Shown: in pieces, positions 29,215 to 36,539 of the stretch
Layout of the letters: every line of letters starts with the position of its first letter
Position numbering within the stretch: position 1 is the first letter of the stretch
Source of the DNA: Opitutaceae bacterium
GTDB taxonomy: Bacteria > Verrucomicrobiota > Verrucomicrobiia > Opitutales > Opitutaceae
DNA length: 64,000 nucleotides
Reading direction: 5' to 3'
Assembly (NCBI GenBank): GCA_015075305.1
Contig: JABTUS010000005.1
Span: 124,001 to 188,000, forward strand
Made by a program: the position numbers and the translations under genes
Notes under the pieces: model-generated
The model's database searches: none
Seen by the model: the letters and a program-made list of their open reading frames with translations, nothing else
What the model was told of the DNA's origin: nothing

Positions 29215-30564
29215 GTGTTTGGCATATTCGCTTCCCCGCAAAAGAAACTGCGCAAACTTGCCGGCAACTGGCTGGAACTCTCGGACAAGGTCCGGAATTA
29301 CCGGCGCGACGTCATGCAGCCGGCGGAAATCGCCGAGCTTCAGTCCAAAGCCGCGACGGTGCGCGGACTGCTCAGGGAGCAGGCGGACTCCTCCAAGCTC
29401 AAGCTGAGTCTGGAGGCGCTGGAGGAGACGCTGCGGCGGCATGGTGGGAAGGTCTACCCCAAGTCATCGCTTGTGGAGAACGTGGAGTTCTTCCTCGTTG
29501 CGGCGATTGTCATCCTGGGAATCCGGACCTACTTCATCCAGCCCTTCAAGATTCCGACGAACTCGATGTGGCCGAGTTATCACGGCATGACGCCGGAGGT
29601 GTTTCGGCAGACTGGGGACGAGCCGAATGTTGCTCAGCGAGCGCTGCGTTTTCTCATGCTCGGCGCCCGCTCTCGCCGGATAGACGCTCCGGCGAGCGGA
29701 GAAGTTGAATTTACCTATGGCGGCGGGGAGGGGCGCGGCATCATTTCAAATCGCGTCGTCAACGGCCGCAGCTGGCTGGTCCTGCCGACCAAACTCAAGG
29801 AGTACACGCTGTTCGTTGGCGGCGCGCCCGTGTCATTCACGGTGCCGCTCGATTTCGATTTCGACTGGGCCCTGCGCGAAGCATTTTTCCCCGGAGAGCC
29901 CAACCTCGAGGTCGCACTGGAAAAACTGAACGCCCGCGGTCAGTCCCAGATTCGGACCGTGAGCATTGCAGGGCGCCCGCAGAACCTGAGATTTTTCAAG
30001 ACCGGCAGGATCGTGCAAAGCGGCGAGCGCATTCTTTCCTTCGACATACTGACCGGGGATCAGCTTTTCGTGGACCGGATGAGCTACCATTTCATCCAGC
30101 CCCCGATTGGCAGTGGATTTGTCTTCAGGACGGGAAACATTCCCGGCATTCGCGACACCCATGGCGACCAGTACTACATCAAGCGGCTGGTCGGCGGGCC
30201 TGGCGACGTGATCGAGATCCGCGAAGGCACGCTGGGCGCGCGCGGCAACAATTCAGCCATCGCGGCGGTGGCGCCAAACGACCGCGCAGGCGTCCTCATG
30301 CGCAATGGGAAGCCGATTGAAGGGGCGAAGGCATTCGAAAAAAACAACGAGCGCGACGGACTGTACGCCGGCTACATGCCTTATGGCGAACTTGCCCTGG
30401 GCAGACAGCTGACAGTGCCGAAGGGCAGCTTCTTCGCCTTGGGCGACAACTCCCGAAACTCCCTGGACGGCCGCTACTGGGGCTTTGTGCCAAGCCGCGA
30501 TGTGGTCGGCCGCCCGCTTTGGATCTACTATCCGTTCACCAGTCGCTGGGGCCCGGCAAGGTAG
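29215..30564 (+). CDS. lepB: Signal peptidase I with large insertion
   Basis: A 449-residue type I signal peptidase, longer than the usual 250-330. A 90-residue charged N-terminal region probably lies in the cytoplasm before a membrane helix (about 91-108). The catalytic serine is S117 in I-P-T-N-S-M-W-P, and the general-base lysine is K323 in Y-Y-I-K-R-L-V-G-G-P-G-D. Box E is G-D-N-S-R-N-S-L-D-G-R. The Ser-Lys interval is 206 residues, against about 55 in E. coli, so about 150 residues are inserted between boxes B and D. GTG start, 42 bases after lepA. Confidence 0.92.
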   Translation: MFGIFASPQKKLRKLAGNWLELSDKVRNYRRDVMQPAEIAELQSKAATVRGLLREQADSSKLKLSLEALEETLRRHGGKVYPKSSLVENVEFFLVAAIVILGIRTYFIQPFKIPTNSMWPSYHGMTPEVFRQTGDEPNVAQRALRFLMLGARSRRIDAPASGEVEFTYGGGEGRGIISNRVVNGRSWLVLPTKLKEYTLFVGGAPVSFTVPLDFDFDWALREAFFPGEPNLEVALEKLNARGQSQIRTVSIAGRPQNLRFFKTGRIVQSGERILSFDILTGDQLFVDRMSYHFIQPPIGSGFVFRTGNIPGIRDTHGDQYYIKRLVGGPGDVIEIREGTLGARGNNSAIAAVAPNDRAGVLMRNGKPIEGAKAFEKNNERDGLYAGYMPYGELALGRQLTVPKGSFFALGDNSRNSLDGRYWGFVPSRDVVGRPLWIYYPFTSRWGPAR

Positions 30565-30749
30565 TCCACAGGTCTGCGGAAGATCCCAGCCTGCCTCGAT
30601 TCTGGGCGATTTCCCACCGTTGGAGCCACCAGACGTTTCCCCGCACGAATGAGTCGATCAAGTTGAGCCCGCGCCTGCGGATGGAGGGCATCATTCCGGT
30701 CCAGGAGAGCATACAGCCCGGAGGTGTCCGCAAACACGTCACGCGCCAT
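30528..30749 (-). pseudogene. Truncated PIN-domain (VapC-like) toxin
   Basis: The first 45 or so residues match the start of a PIN-domain ribonuclease: F-A-D-T-S-G-L-Y-A-L-L-D-R-N-D with the first catalytic aspartate, then H-P-Q-A-R and a helix ending L-V-A-P-T. After that the sequence loses PIN character, and the frame stops inside the antisense end of lepB. PIN toxins are normally about 130 residues with three or four acidic residues, so the catalytic centre is incomplete. It overlaps the antitoxin gene by 11 bases, the normal toxin-antitoxin arrangement, which shows the pair was once functional. Confidence 0.75.
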
Positions 30750-30984
30750 AAAGCGTTTTGTCGATTTCCTCGTTGGAGATCCTGCCGCCGCGCCCGGCCA
30801 CGGCGAACGAGTCCAGGTTCAAGAGCGGGTCGTCGGGAGACAGCCCCGTTTGATTGACCTTGAGTGGAGGCCCGAGTTGGGCGACCGGCTTTCCGTCGCG
30901 AGCGATGGTAATTGATTCGCCGCGTTCTGCGCGCCTGACGAGCCGGGAGAGATTGGTTTTCGCCGCGTGGATGTTGACCGTCAT
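30739..30984 (-). CDS. Phd/YefM-type antitoxin
   Basis: An 81-residue protein that looks intact. The N-terminal DNA-binding half is V-N-I-H-A-A-K-T-N-L-S-R-L-V-R-R-A-E-R-G-E, with I-A-R-D-G-K-P-V-A-Q-L, typical of Phd antitoxins. The C-terminal part should bind the toxin. Its partner downstream is truncated, leaving an orphan antitoxin that may still act as a repressor. An 8-base palindrome, TTAGCTAA (30994-31001), lies just upstream and could be its operator, but it is short. Confidence 0.85.
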   Translation of the reverse strand: MTVNIHAAKTNLSRLVRRAERGESITIARDGKPVAQLGPPLKVNQTGLSPDDPLLNLDSFAVAGRGGRISNEEIDKTLYGA

Positions 30985-31068
30985 CAGACCAGTTTAGCTA
31001 ATCTATCGGACTAAGGAAAGTTTATGCAACTTGACTTCAAGTAAGACGCGATTAGAGATTGCGACACC

Positions 31069-31296
31069 ATGTTCCATCCGATCATCACCCGGCTGCGCGA
31101 ATTGCTTCACGCGCAGCCCTTTCAACCCTTTACGATCACGATGGTGAACGGGAAGTCCTTCCATGTGCCCCATGAGGATTTCATGTTTGTCGGTCGGAGC
31201 GGAAATGTCGTTTTCGACGACGGTGAGCAGATTAGAAACATCAACCCAACCCTGGTGTCAGTGATCCTCGAAAACGCCGCTCCGAGCGCACGATAG
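31069..31296 (+). CDS. Conserved small hypothetical protein
   Basis: A 75-residue acidic-basic mixed protein without signal peptide or membrane segment. The pattern L-R-E-L-L-H-A-Q-P-F-Q-P-F-T-I, then H-V-P-H-E-D-F-M-F-V, resembles small proteins I associate with Verrucomicrobia and Planctomycetes genomes, with no known function. The compact hydrophobic spacing suggests a small beta fold. It stands alone between the orphan antitoxin (divergent) and the MFS gene (convergent). Confidence 0.6.
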   Translation: MFHPIITRLRELLHAQPFQPFTITMVNGKSFHVPHEDFMFVGRSGNVVFDDGEQIRNINPTLVSVILENAAPSAR

Positions 31297-31376
31297 GAAT
31301 TCCTCAGCATGGGCTGGTTTCGCACAATAAACATTATGTTTAATAATCAGCCTTCGCACTCCTCCTAGCGACCACC

Positions 31377-32651
31377 TCATCCGGCTAACTGCGCGCGGGC
31401 AATGTCGGGCCGTATACAGAACTTGTAGCCCAGCAACAGCGCCATCCCCGCGATCACAAAGATTCCGGAGATTCCCGCGAAGATAGTGTCCAAGCCTATT
31501 TCACGCTTCAGATAACCAGCAATCAGCACACCTCCGCTCCCAGCAGCGGTTGAGACTGCGTTCATTATGCCGACACCACTTGCGCGAAATCGGGCCGGCA
31601 CAATTTCGCATTGCGTTGGGTTGTCATTCGATTGGCCCACACCTCGGAGGCAGGCAAACATCCCCATGCACAAAGCTAGCACAGGCGGATTGGGGCTGCC
31701 GACAAAGACCAACAAGAACGGCGCAGCGAGCAGATAAAAGACTCCATAGAGCAGGAGTCGCTTGTGAGTTTCCCGACCCGCAAAACGATCGGATATCCAT
31801 CCTCCAGCAGCGTTTCCCAACATGACCGAAAGTTGAAGGATGAACGCGCCGGCGAAGCCTGCTACCGTCAGGCTGACAGAATACTTTTCCCGAAAGTACA
31901 GTGGCAGCCAGCCAAAGAACACCCACATGCCAAAACCGGACAGCATGGATTCCAGGAGCAGGACATGGTACGTCCGCACACGAGCAAGGTACTTGACCGC
32001 TGTCAGGAATGTAACTTTTGCCGCAACAACTCCCGGGGGTGCCACATGAAATCCCTTCGCGGGAATCAGGAATTTCCTTCCTGAAAGCGCAAGCAGCAAC
32101 CCTCCGATGCCCAGCATCCAGAATCCGGCCCGCCAGCCTAGATTCTGCGCCATGAAACCCGCGAAGGTTCCGCCTATCACCAGTCCAAAATTAATTCCGA
32201 TGGTCAGCAAACTCATTGCCCTTCCTCGCGTTTCTGACGCATGAAAGTCGGCGATCAGCGCGACGGCTGCCGGCAGGAAAAGAGATTCTGTGATTCCCAG
32301 TGCGAACCGAAGCGCCAGAAGCACCGGCAGTCCTCCGGCCAGCCCGGTCAATGCAGTCACCCCGCTCCATGTTAGAATACTCCACATCACAAGTCGTGGC
32401 CGGGAGATCCGGTCTGCGAGCAGTCCCGCAAATGGGGAACCCAGCGCGTAGCTCGCCAGGAAGAGCGAATTGATCAGGCCAAGATCAACATCCGACAGCC
32501 CAAATTCGATCCTGAGCGATGCAAGAACCGCGGATATTGCGGCGCGATCACCAAAATTCAAGCTTGCGGCGACTGCAAGGAATCCGGCGAGTCTCCAGCG
32601 ATAGACCCGCTCGGCGGCGGCCTGCGAGCGATCCGACTCGTCAATGGTCAT
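31377..32651 (-). CDS. MFS transporter, probable sugar-acid or glycan-breakdown importer
   Basis: A 424-residue 12-helix transporter. The helix 2-3 motif is G-L-L-A-D-R-I-S-R-P-R, and the N-terminal L-N-F-G-D-R-A-A-I-S resembles the anion:cation symporter/Spinster group that imports hexuronates and similar acids. Last gene of the minus-strand arm, sharing an ATGA overlap with the small exported protein gene before it. The context with sulfatases and an FAD oxidoreductase suggests it imports a product of the locus; the substrate is inference. Confidence 0.85.
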   Translation of the reverse strand: MTIDESDRSQAAAERVYRWRLAGFLAVAASLNFGDRAAISAVLASLRIEFGLSDVDLGLINSLFLASYALGSPFAGLLADRISRPRLVMWSILTWSGVTALTGLAGGLPVLLALRFALGITESLFLPAAVALIADFHASETRGRAMSLLTIGINFGLVIGGTFAGFMAQNLGWRAGFWMLGIGGLLLALSGRKFLIPAKGFHVAPPGVVAAKVTFLTAVKYLARVRTYHVLLLESMLSGFGMWVFFGWLPLYFREKYSVSLTVAGFAGAFILQLSVMLGNAAGGWISDRFAGRETHKRLLLYGVFYLLAAPFLLVFVGSPNPPVLALCMGMFACLRGVGQSNDNPTQCEIVPARFRASGVGIMNAVSTAAGSGGVLIAGYLKREIGLDTIFAGISGIFVIAGMALLLGYKFCIRPDIARAQLAG

Positions 32652-33373
32652 CTCAGATCGCCGGAATAGCCGGCGAGCGTTTGATAGTGCGCTCGCAGCA
32701 TGCCATCACGCAAAGGCAGCATCAGAATGAGTTGGTGTCGAATTCGAACAAGCTGGTCGGCCAGCTCAAGCGAACACGGCGCGCCTTTCGGTATCTTGGC
32801 AATCTCTCCGCAAATCCTGGCAAGCAATGATTCTTCCGTAATCGCGGCCAGCTTGTCCCGGGACCGTTGAATTGCCTCCCTGTTCGCCGGGTTACGCGGC
32901 AGTCCGCCAAGAGACTTTGCAAGGACAATCTCCACTTGGTCCGACAGGGATGCGGGATCAACGTCTTTCCGGCCCGCACGAGCCTGCACTATGGCCTCGG
33001 TGATGAGCCCCGTCACGTTTCGGTCTCCGGGCGTCATCTGCAGTCCTTGGATTTGGCGCGCGGCATCGAGCGCGCGACTGTCGTCCGAAAAATGCAGGGC
33101 CAGGTGAACCTGCATTCCGAGCAGGAGCTTCAATCCGGACGCATCGTGCGCCGGAGTCACCTTCAACCGCTGCTCGACGGATGTCATCAGGTCCCGCGCC
33201 CACGGCGCGAAGGCGGATTCATTGAAGGCAATTTCGAGGCCGGAGTTGGGCAGGATGCCCGGCGAGAGATCCGTCCCGCGCCCGGCAGACACAGCGCCCA
33301 CTGCGGCTGCAAGCCACAAAATGGCACTGCGTGTCCGTGGGAACGCGGGAGAGCGACGAGATGGAGTTTTCAT
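32648..33373 (-). CDS. Exported protein of unknown function in the catabolic operon
   Basis: A 241-residue protein with a twin-arginine-poor signal peptide (R-S-A-I-L-W-L-A-A-A-V-G-A-V-S-A-G). The mature part is mostly predicted helical and cysteine-poor, with no family I recognise. It overlaps both neighbours by 4 bases (ATGA), so it is translationally coupled between the FAD oxidoreductase and the MFS importer. That position argues for a role in the same pathway, perhaps as a periplasmic partner, but nothing in the sequence shows activity. Confidence 0.7.
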   Translation of the reverse strand: MKTPSRRSPAFPRTRSAILWLAAAVGAVSAGRGTDLSPGILPNSGLEIAFNESAFAPWARDLMTSVEQRLKVTPAHDASGLKLLLGMQVHLALHFSDDSRALDAARQIQGLQMTPGDRNVTGLITEAIVQARAGRKDVDPASLSDQVEIVLAKSLGGLPRNPANREAIQRSRDKLAAITEESLLARICGEIAKIPKGAPCSLELADQLVRIRHQLILMLPLRDGMLRAHYQTLAGYSGDLR

Positions 33374-35244
33374 GGTGAATTCAGCGGCTGGCGTCTCTGT
33401 GATTCATCTGCTGCAGATGTCCAGCGTGCGAACCAGCGCTCACAGACTTCCCCCCGCGTGCGGTATCCGCCGGAATCTGCAAGCATGTCCTGCTCGGCGA
33501 CGCCAAGCCGGCGCCAATGTTTTGCGGTGTCATGATCCAGCGGATCGTTACCTCGCGCGTCGAATCCCCGGAAAAAACCATGCACGGCTGCAATCTGAAC
33601 CGCAAGAAGCCACGATTCCCTGCTCGCCATGTCGCAATCATTGAAGAATGAAATCATCACACCGTGTTGCACGAGTGTCCGCTGCAGAAGAGGAATCGAA
33701 ACGTTCGCGGGCGCACATCGTTGCCGCGCAGCGAGGACGATCGTCCAGGCTGCGGATTCGGCCAGATGCATAAGTGTGGGTGTCTGCCGTATTGTTCCCC
33801 ACCCCACATGGGTGGCTGACACCGTGCTCGCGACGAGGAGGTTGTTGATCCGCGGTGGAAGCAGGATTCCGAAAGAAACTTGACCAGGTCGGGAAACTTC
33901 CATCTGGAAGAACTGACCGTCGCAAAGCGCGCCTTTTCCCGGAAGTCTCATCGTGGTGCATGCCAGCGAATCGAGGGAGAACTCGGTGATAGCAATCGAG
34001 TCCGCATGCACCGGTGGTCGCTCCGCTCCGGGAGCCGCCAAAGCGTCATGTTCGCTGAAAACTGCGCGCCCGACAAGCCGTCTTGCCTCTCGAATGTACA
34101 ATTGAGGGGGGAGATTGTTGTGTTCAACAAATTCATCGCGGGCGAGGCCCCACCTCCCTGCTTCGCGTCGAATGGCCGCGGGCACTTCGGAATCGTTCTG
34201 GAGAAACCACATCAGCCCCAGGGCATGGGATCGGTGCTCCTCCTCAATCGCACGACGGCCGCTTGCATCAGCGTGCGCGTAGTGTTTCCCCCCGCCAGTG
34301 AGATTTGTCGCATTCCAGCTTCTTTTCCGGTTGGGCAGCGCGTGGCCATGGAACAGGTGGTCCTTTCTTGCCATCTCCTCCAGCGAATAAATGAGGAACC
34401 GGTGGTGAAACGGCAGCGGAAGCCGCTCCTTGAGTTCCGGCGGCAGAAGTATGGGGGCGAAGCGCGCACGGTCGTAGCCACGGGGGGGCGCATCGGAGAC
34501 TTCGCGATTGACGGGCTCATCCGTCAGACACAGTCGGTAACTGTAGCTCTGCACGTTGTCATCACCCTCGCCGGAGCTTTCCGGCAGGGGTGACGTCGTT
34601 GTTGCTCCGGCCGTGACGACATTCAATGCTCCCACGGTGGCGGCACTTGGAAACGATCCGTTGATCCAGCGCGTGAACAGACGGCCAGCGGATGGCTCTT
34701 GGCATTCGCTCCTGCTTTCCCTTCCCAGTCGGTATTTCACACCAAGCGCCGCCATGAGATCGCCTTCGTAGCTGGCTTCAACGAAGGAACGAGCCTCGAC
34801 TTGCAGTCGCTCGCCGCCCTCCTCCCGCACGAATGACGCCATGCGCACGCATCCAACGCGCTCCTCCGCGCTTTCAAGCCGGTATCCGGCCCACCAGCGG
34901 ACACGGGGTTCCGACTCAATCCACTCCCGGAGGACGCGTTCCGCGACATGGGGCTCAAAGGTTATCATCATTCCGGTCTGGCACGTACGCAGTTGTTCGG
35001 AATTTTGCCCGTAGCTATCACGATAGTGACCAACAATCCGTTCAATGAACTCCTGAAGCAGCGGCGCGCGGACTCCGCGATAGTGTGTTTCCACTGCACC
35101 CAGTGAAGGTAGCGTGCCACCCAGGAAGAGCGTGGGTGTGACCAGGTCCACGGTCAACCCCTCCCTCGCGCATCGCACTGCCGCGACGATTCCCGGGGCA
35201 GTACCGCCGTACACGACCACGTCAGTCTTGCGGCGGGTCGTCAT
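33370..35244 (-). CDS. FAD-dependent oxidoreductase (FAD_oxidored family)
   Basis: A 624-residue flavoprotein. The N-terminal dinucleotide fold is V-V-V-Y-G-G-T-A-P-G-I-V-A-A-V, then T-L-F-L-G-G-T-L-P-S, and the family's E-A-S-Y-E-G-D-L-M-A-A-L-G-V-K-Y-R motif occurs at about 172-188. A C-terminal region includes L-V-A-S-T-V-S-A-T-H-V-G, which closes the FAD site in this family. No signal peptide is evident. Many members sit in Planctomycetes and Verrucomicrobia glycan loci and may oxidise sugars, though few are characterised. It starts on the regulator's stop codon (TAATG). Confidence 0.85.
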   Translation of the reverse strand: MTTRRKTDVVVYGGTAPGIVAAVRCAREGLTVDLVTPTLFLGGTLPSLGAVETHYRGVRAPLLQEFIERIVGHYRDSYGQNSEQLRTCQTGMMITFEPHVAERVLREWIESEPRVRWWAGYRLESAEERVGCVRMASFVREEGGERLQVEARSFVEASYEGDLMAALGVKYRLGRESRSECQEPSAGRLFTRWINGSFPSAATVGALNVVTAGATTTSPLPESSGEGDDNVQSYSYRLCLTDEPVNREVSDAPPRGYDRARFAPILLPPELKERLPLPFHHRFLIYSLEEMARKDHLFHGHALPNRKRSWNATNLTGGGKHYAHADASGRRAIEEEHRSHALGLMWFLQNDSEVPAAIRREAGRWGLARDEFVEHNNLPPQLYIREARRLVGRAVFSEHDALAAPGAERPPVHADSIAITEFSLDSLACTTMRLPGKGALCDGQFFQMEVSRPGQVSFGILLPPRINNLLVASTVSATHVGWGTIRQTPTLMHLAESAAWTIVLAARQRCAPANVSIPLLQRTLVQHGVMISFFNDCDMASRESWLLAVQIAAVHGFFRGFDARGNDPLDHDTAKHWRRLGVAEQDMLADSGGYRTRGEVCERWFARWTSAADESQRRQPLNSP

Positions 35245-36392
35245 TATCTGGAATGCCTCGCCGGCCCGGGTCCGACGGTTTCACCCTGCACGTATTCGGG
35301 AACAAGCTGAACCGCGCCTCCCTGGCCTCGCCCCCCGCTCATCACTCTCTGCACCGCCTGAAACAGCCTGCGGGCGAGCAGTTCGATGTTTACCCGGTAA
35401 TGGGCCGGCGCCGGACAGAGGAAATGAAGGAAGGGGTCGTCACCCCGGCTCATCAGCGAAACTTCCTCTGGAATCCTCCAGCCCAGCGCGCTGAGGTGCG
35501 TCGCCACGGTCGCGTAGTGATGCGTGCGCGACACGATGAATGCCGTGGGGGGAGGCCGCATGCCCATGAGCCGGTCTATCTGGCGGCGAAGAGCCGTTAC
35601 ATCGTCGTCCGGGCGGGAGATCACCATCGCGTCCGCGGCCTCCGCCTTCTGCTTGTCCGCGCGAGATTCCGGGTTCCCCGGGCGCCTGCGGAGCCCTTCA
35701 TGGAATCCCGCCATGCTCTCCTGGTCGCCCGCCCGGTCTGAGTCGAAGTTCACGAGGACGATTCGCCTGTGCCCCCTTGCGAACAGTTGGGCCGCCGCAT
35801 GCCGCACCGTGGCGCGGTAGTCGATGCCGACGCACGGCAGGTCAACGCCGGGATACCGGTTGCCGTAAAGCACCGCGGGGGTTCGCGAGGCGTTGAGCCA
35901 CTCCTGAAGCCTGCGATCCGCCATGATAGCCACCCAGCACGCATCCGGACGTCCGCGCAGAATCCGCGGCATCACGAGTCTCGGGTGGGTGCGCGCAAAG
36001 CGCCTGCCTTCGAACGTTTCAACATGCAGCCCCGCTTCGGCGCTCAGACCACGGAGGATGTCCACAGTCTGGATCACATGCGGCGGCATGGAGTAGATGC
36101 GCTCCGGGCATACGATGCCGAGTTCGCCGCCCCGAACTGCCCTGGCAGCCCGCCTGACCCTGCCCGGCCGCCGGATCGCATATCCGTTTCTTGGGGAAAC
36201 CTCCAGTTCTTGGGCAGCGACGAGTTGCGTAAGCGCTGCGCGAAGAGTCGGGCGGCTGATGTTCAGCACTCGTGCGAGCGTGCGTTCGCCGGGCAGATGA
36301 TCCCTCCACCGACCCGCGGTTATCTCGCGACGAAGGAGGGTGGCGACCCGGTCGGGGAGAAATTCTCGCGAGGGCGGAGCAATCGGCTTCAT
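35244..36392 (-). CDS. GntR/LacI-type hybrid transcriptional regulator
   Basis: A 382-residue regulator. The N-terminal winged helix is GntR type (L-P-G-E-R-T-L-A-R-V-L-N-I-S-R-P-T-L-R-A-A-L). The C-terminal 280 residues form a LacI/ribose-binding-protein-like sensor, with G-I-D-Y-R-A-T-V-R-H-A-A and G-H-R-R-I-V-L-V-N-F. This is the AraR layout. First gene of the minus-strand arm and divergent from the TonB receptor gene, so it likely controls both arms in response to a sugar-like ligand. Confidence 0.88.
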   Translation of the reverse strand: MKPIAPPSREFLPDRVATLLRREITAGRWRDHLPGERTLARVLNISRPTLRAALTQLVAAQELEVSPRNGYAIRRPGRVRRAARAVRGGELGIVCPERIYSMPPHVIQTVDILRGLSAEAGLHVETFEGRRFARTHPRLVMPRILRGRPDACWVAIMADRRLQEWLNASRTPAVLYGNRYPGVDLPCVGIDYRATVRHAAAQLFARGHRRIVLVNFDSDRAGDQESMAGFHEGLRRRPGNPESRADKQKAEAADAMVISRPDDDVTALRRQIDRLMGMRPPPTAFIVSRTHHYATVATHLSALGWRIPEEVSLMSRGDDPFLHFLCPAPAHYRVNIELLARRLFQAVQRVMSGGRGQGGAVQLVPEYVQGETVGPGPARHSR

Positions 36393-36442
36393 GCGTCACG
36401 CCCCAGATTGGAGAGTTTGTGTTACCAGGCGAGATTGGGGTT

Positions 36443-36463
36443 CTGGTCAATCCAACTGACCAG
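36443..36463. promoter_or_regulatory. Candidate operator between regulator and TonB receptor genes
   Basis: CTGGTCA, 7 spacer bases, then TGACCAG: a perfect 7-base inverted repeat 51 bases upstream of the regulator start and 77 bases upstream of the receptor start. Its position in the 147-base divergent gap fits a GntR/LacI-type operator. Assignment to the adjacent regulator is inference. Confidence 0.5.
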
Positions 36464-36539
36464 CAATCGCGAATTTACCGACCGTGCCATCCAGCTATGC
36501 TCCGCCTGCCAGTCAGCCGCCTGCCGCACCCCAGTCCCC

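Noticed and set aside
31328-31342. TAAACAT-T-ATGTTTA palindrome between convergent genes
   Set aside because: Perfect but AT-rich and not upstream of any gene; no T-tract for a terminator. It stands out only against the GC-rich background.
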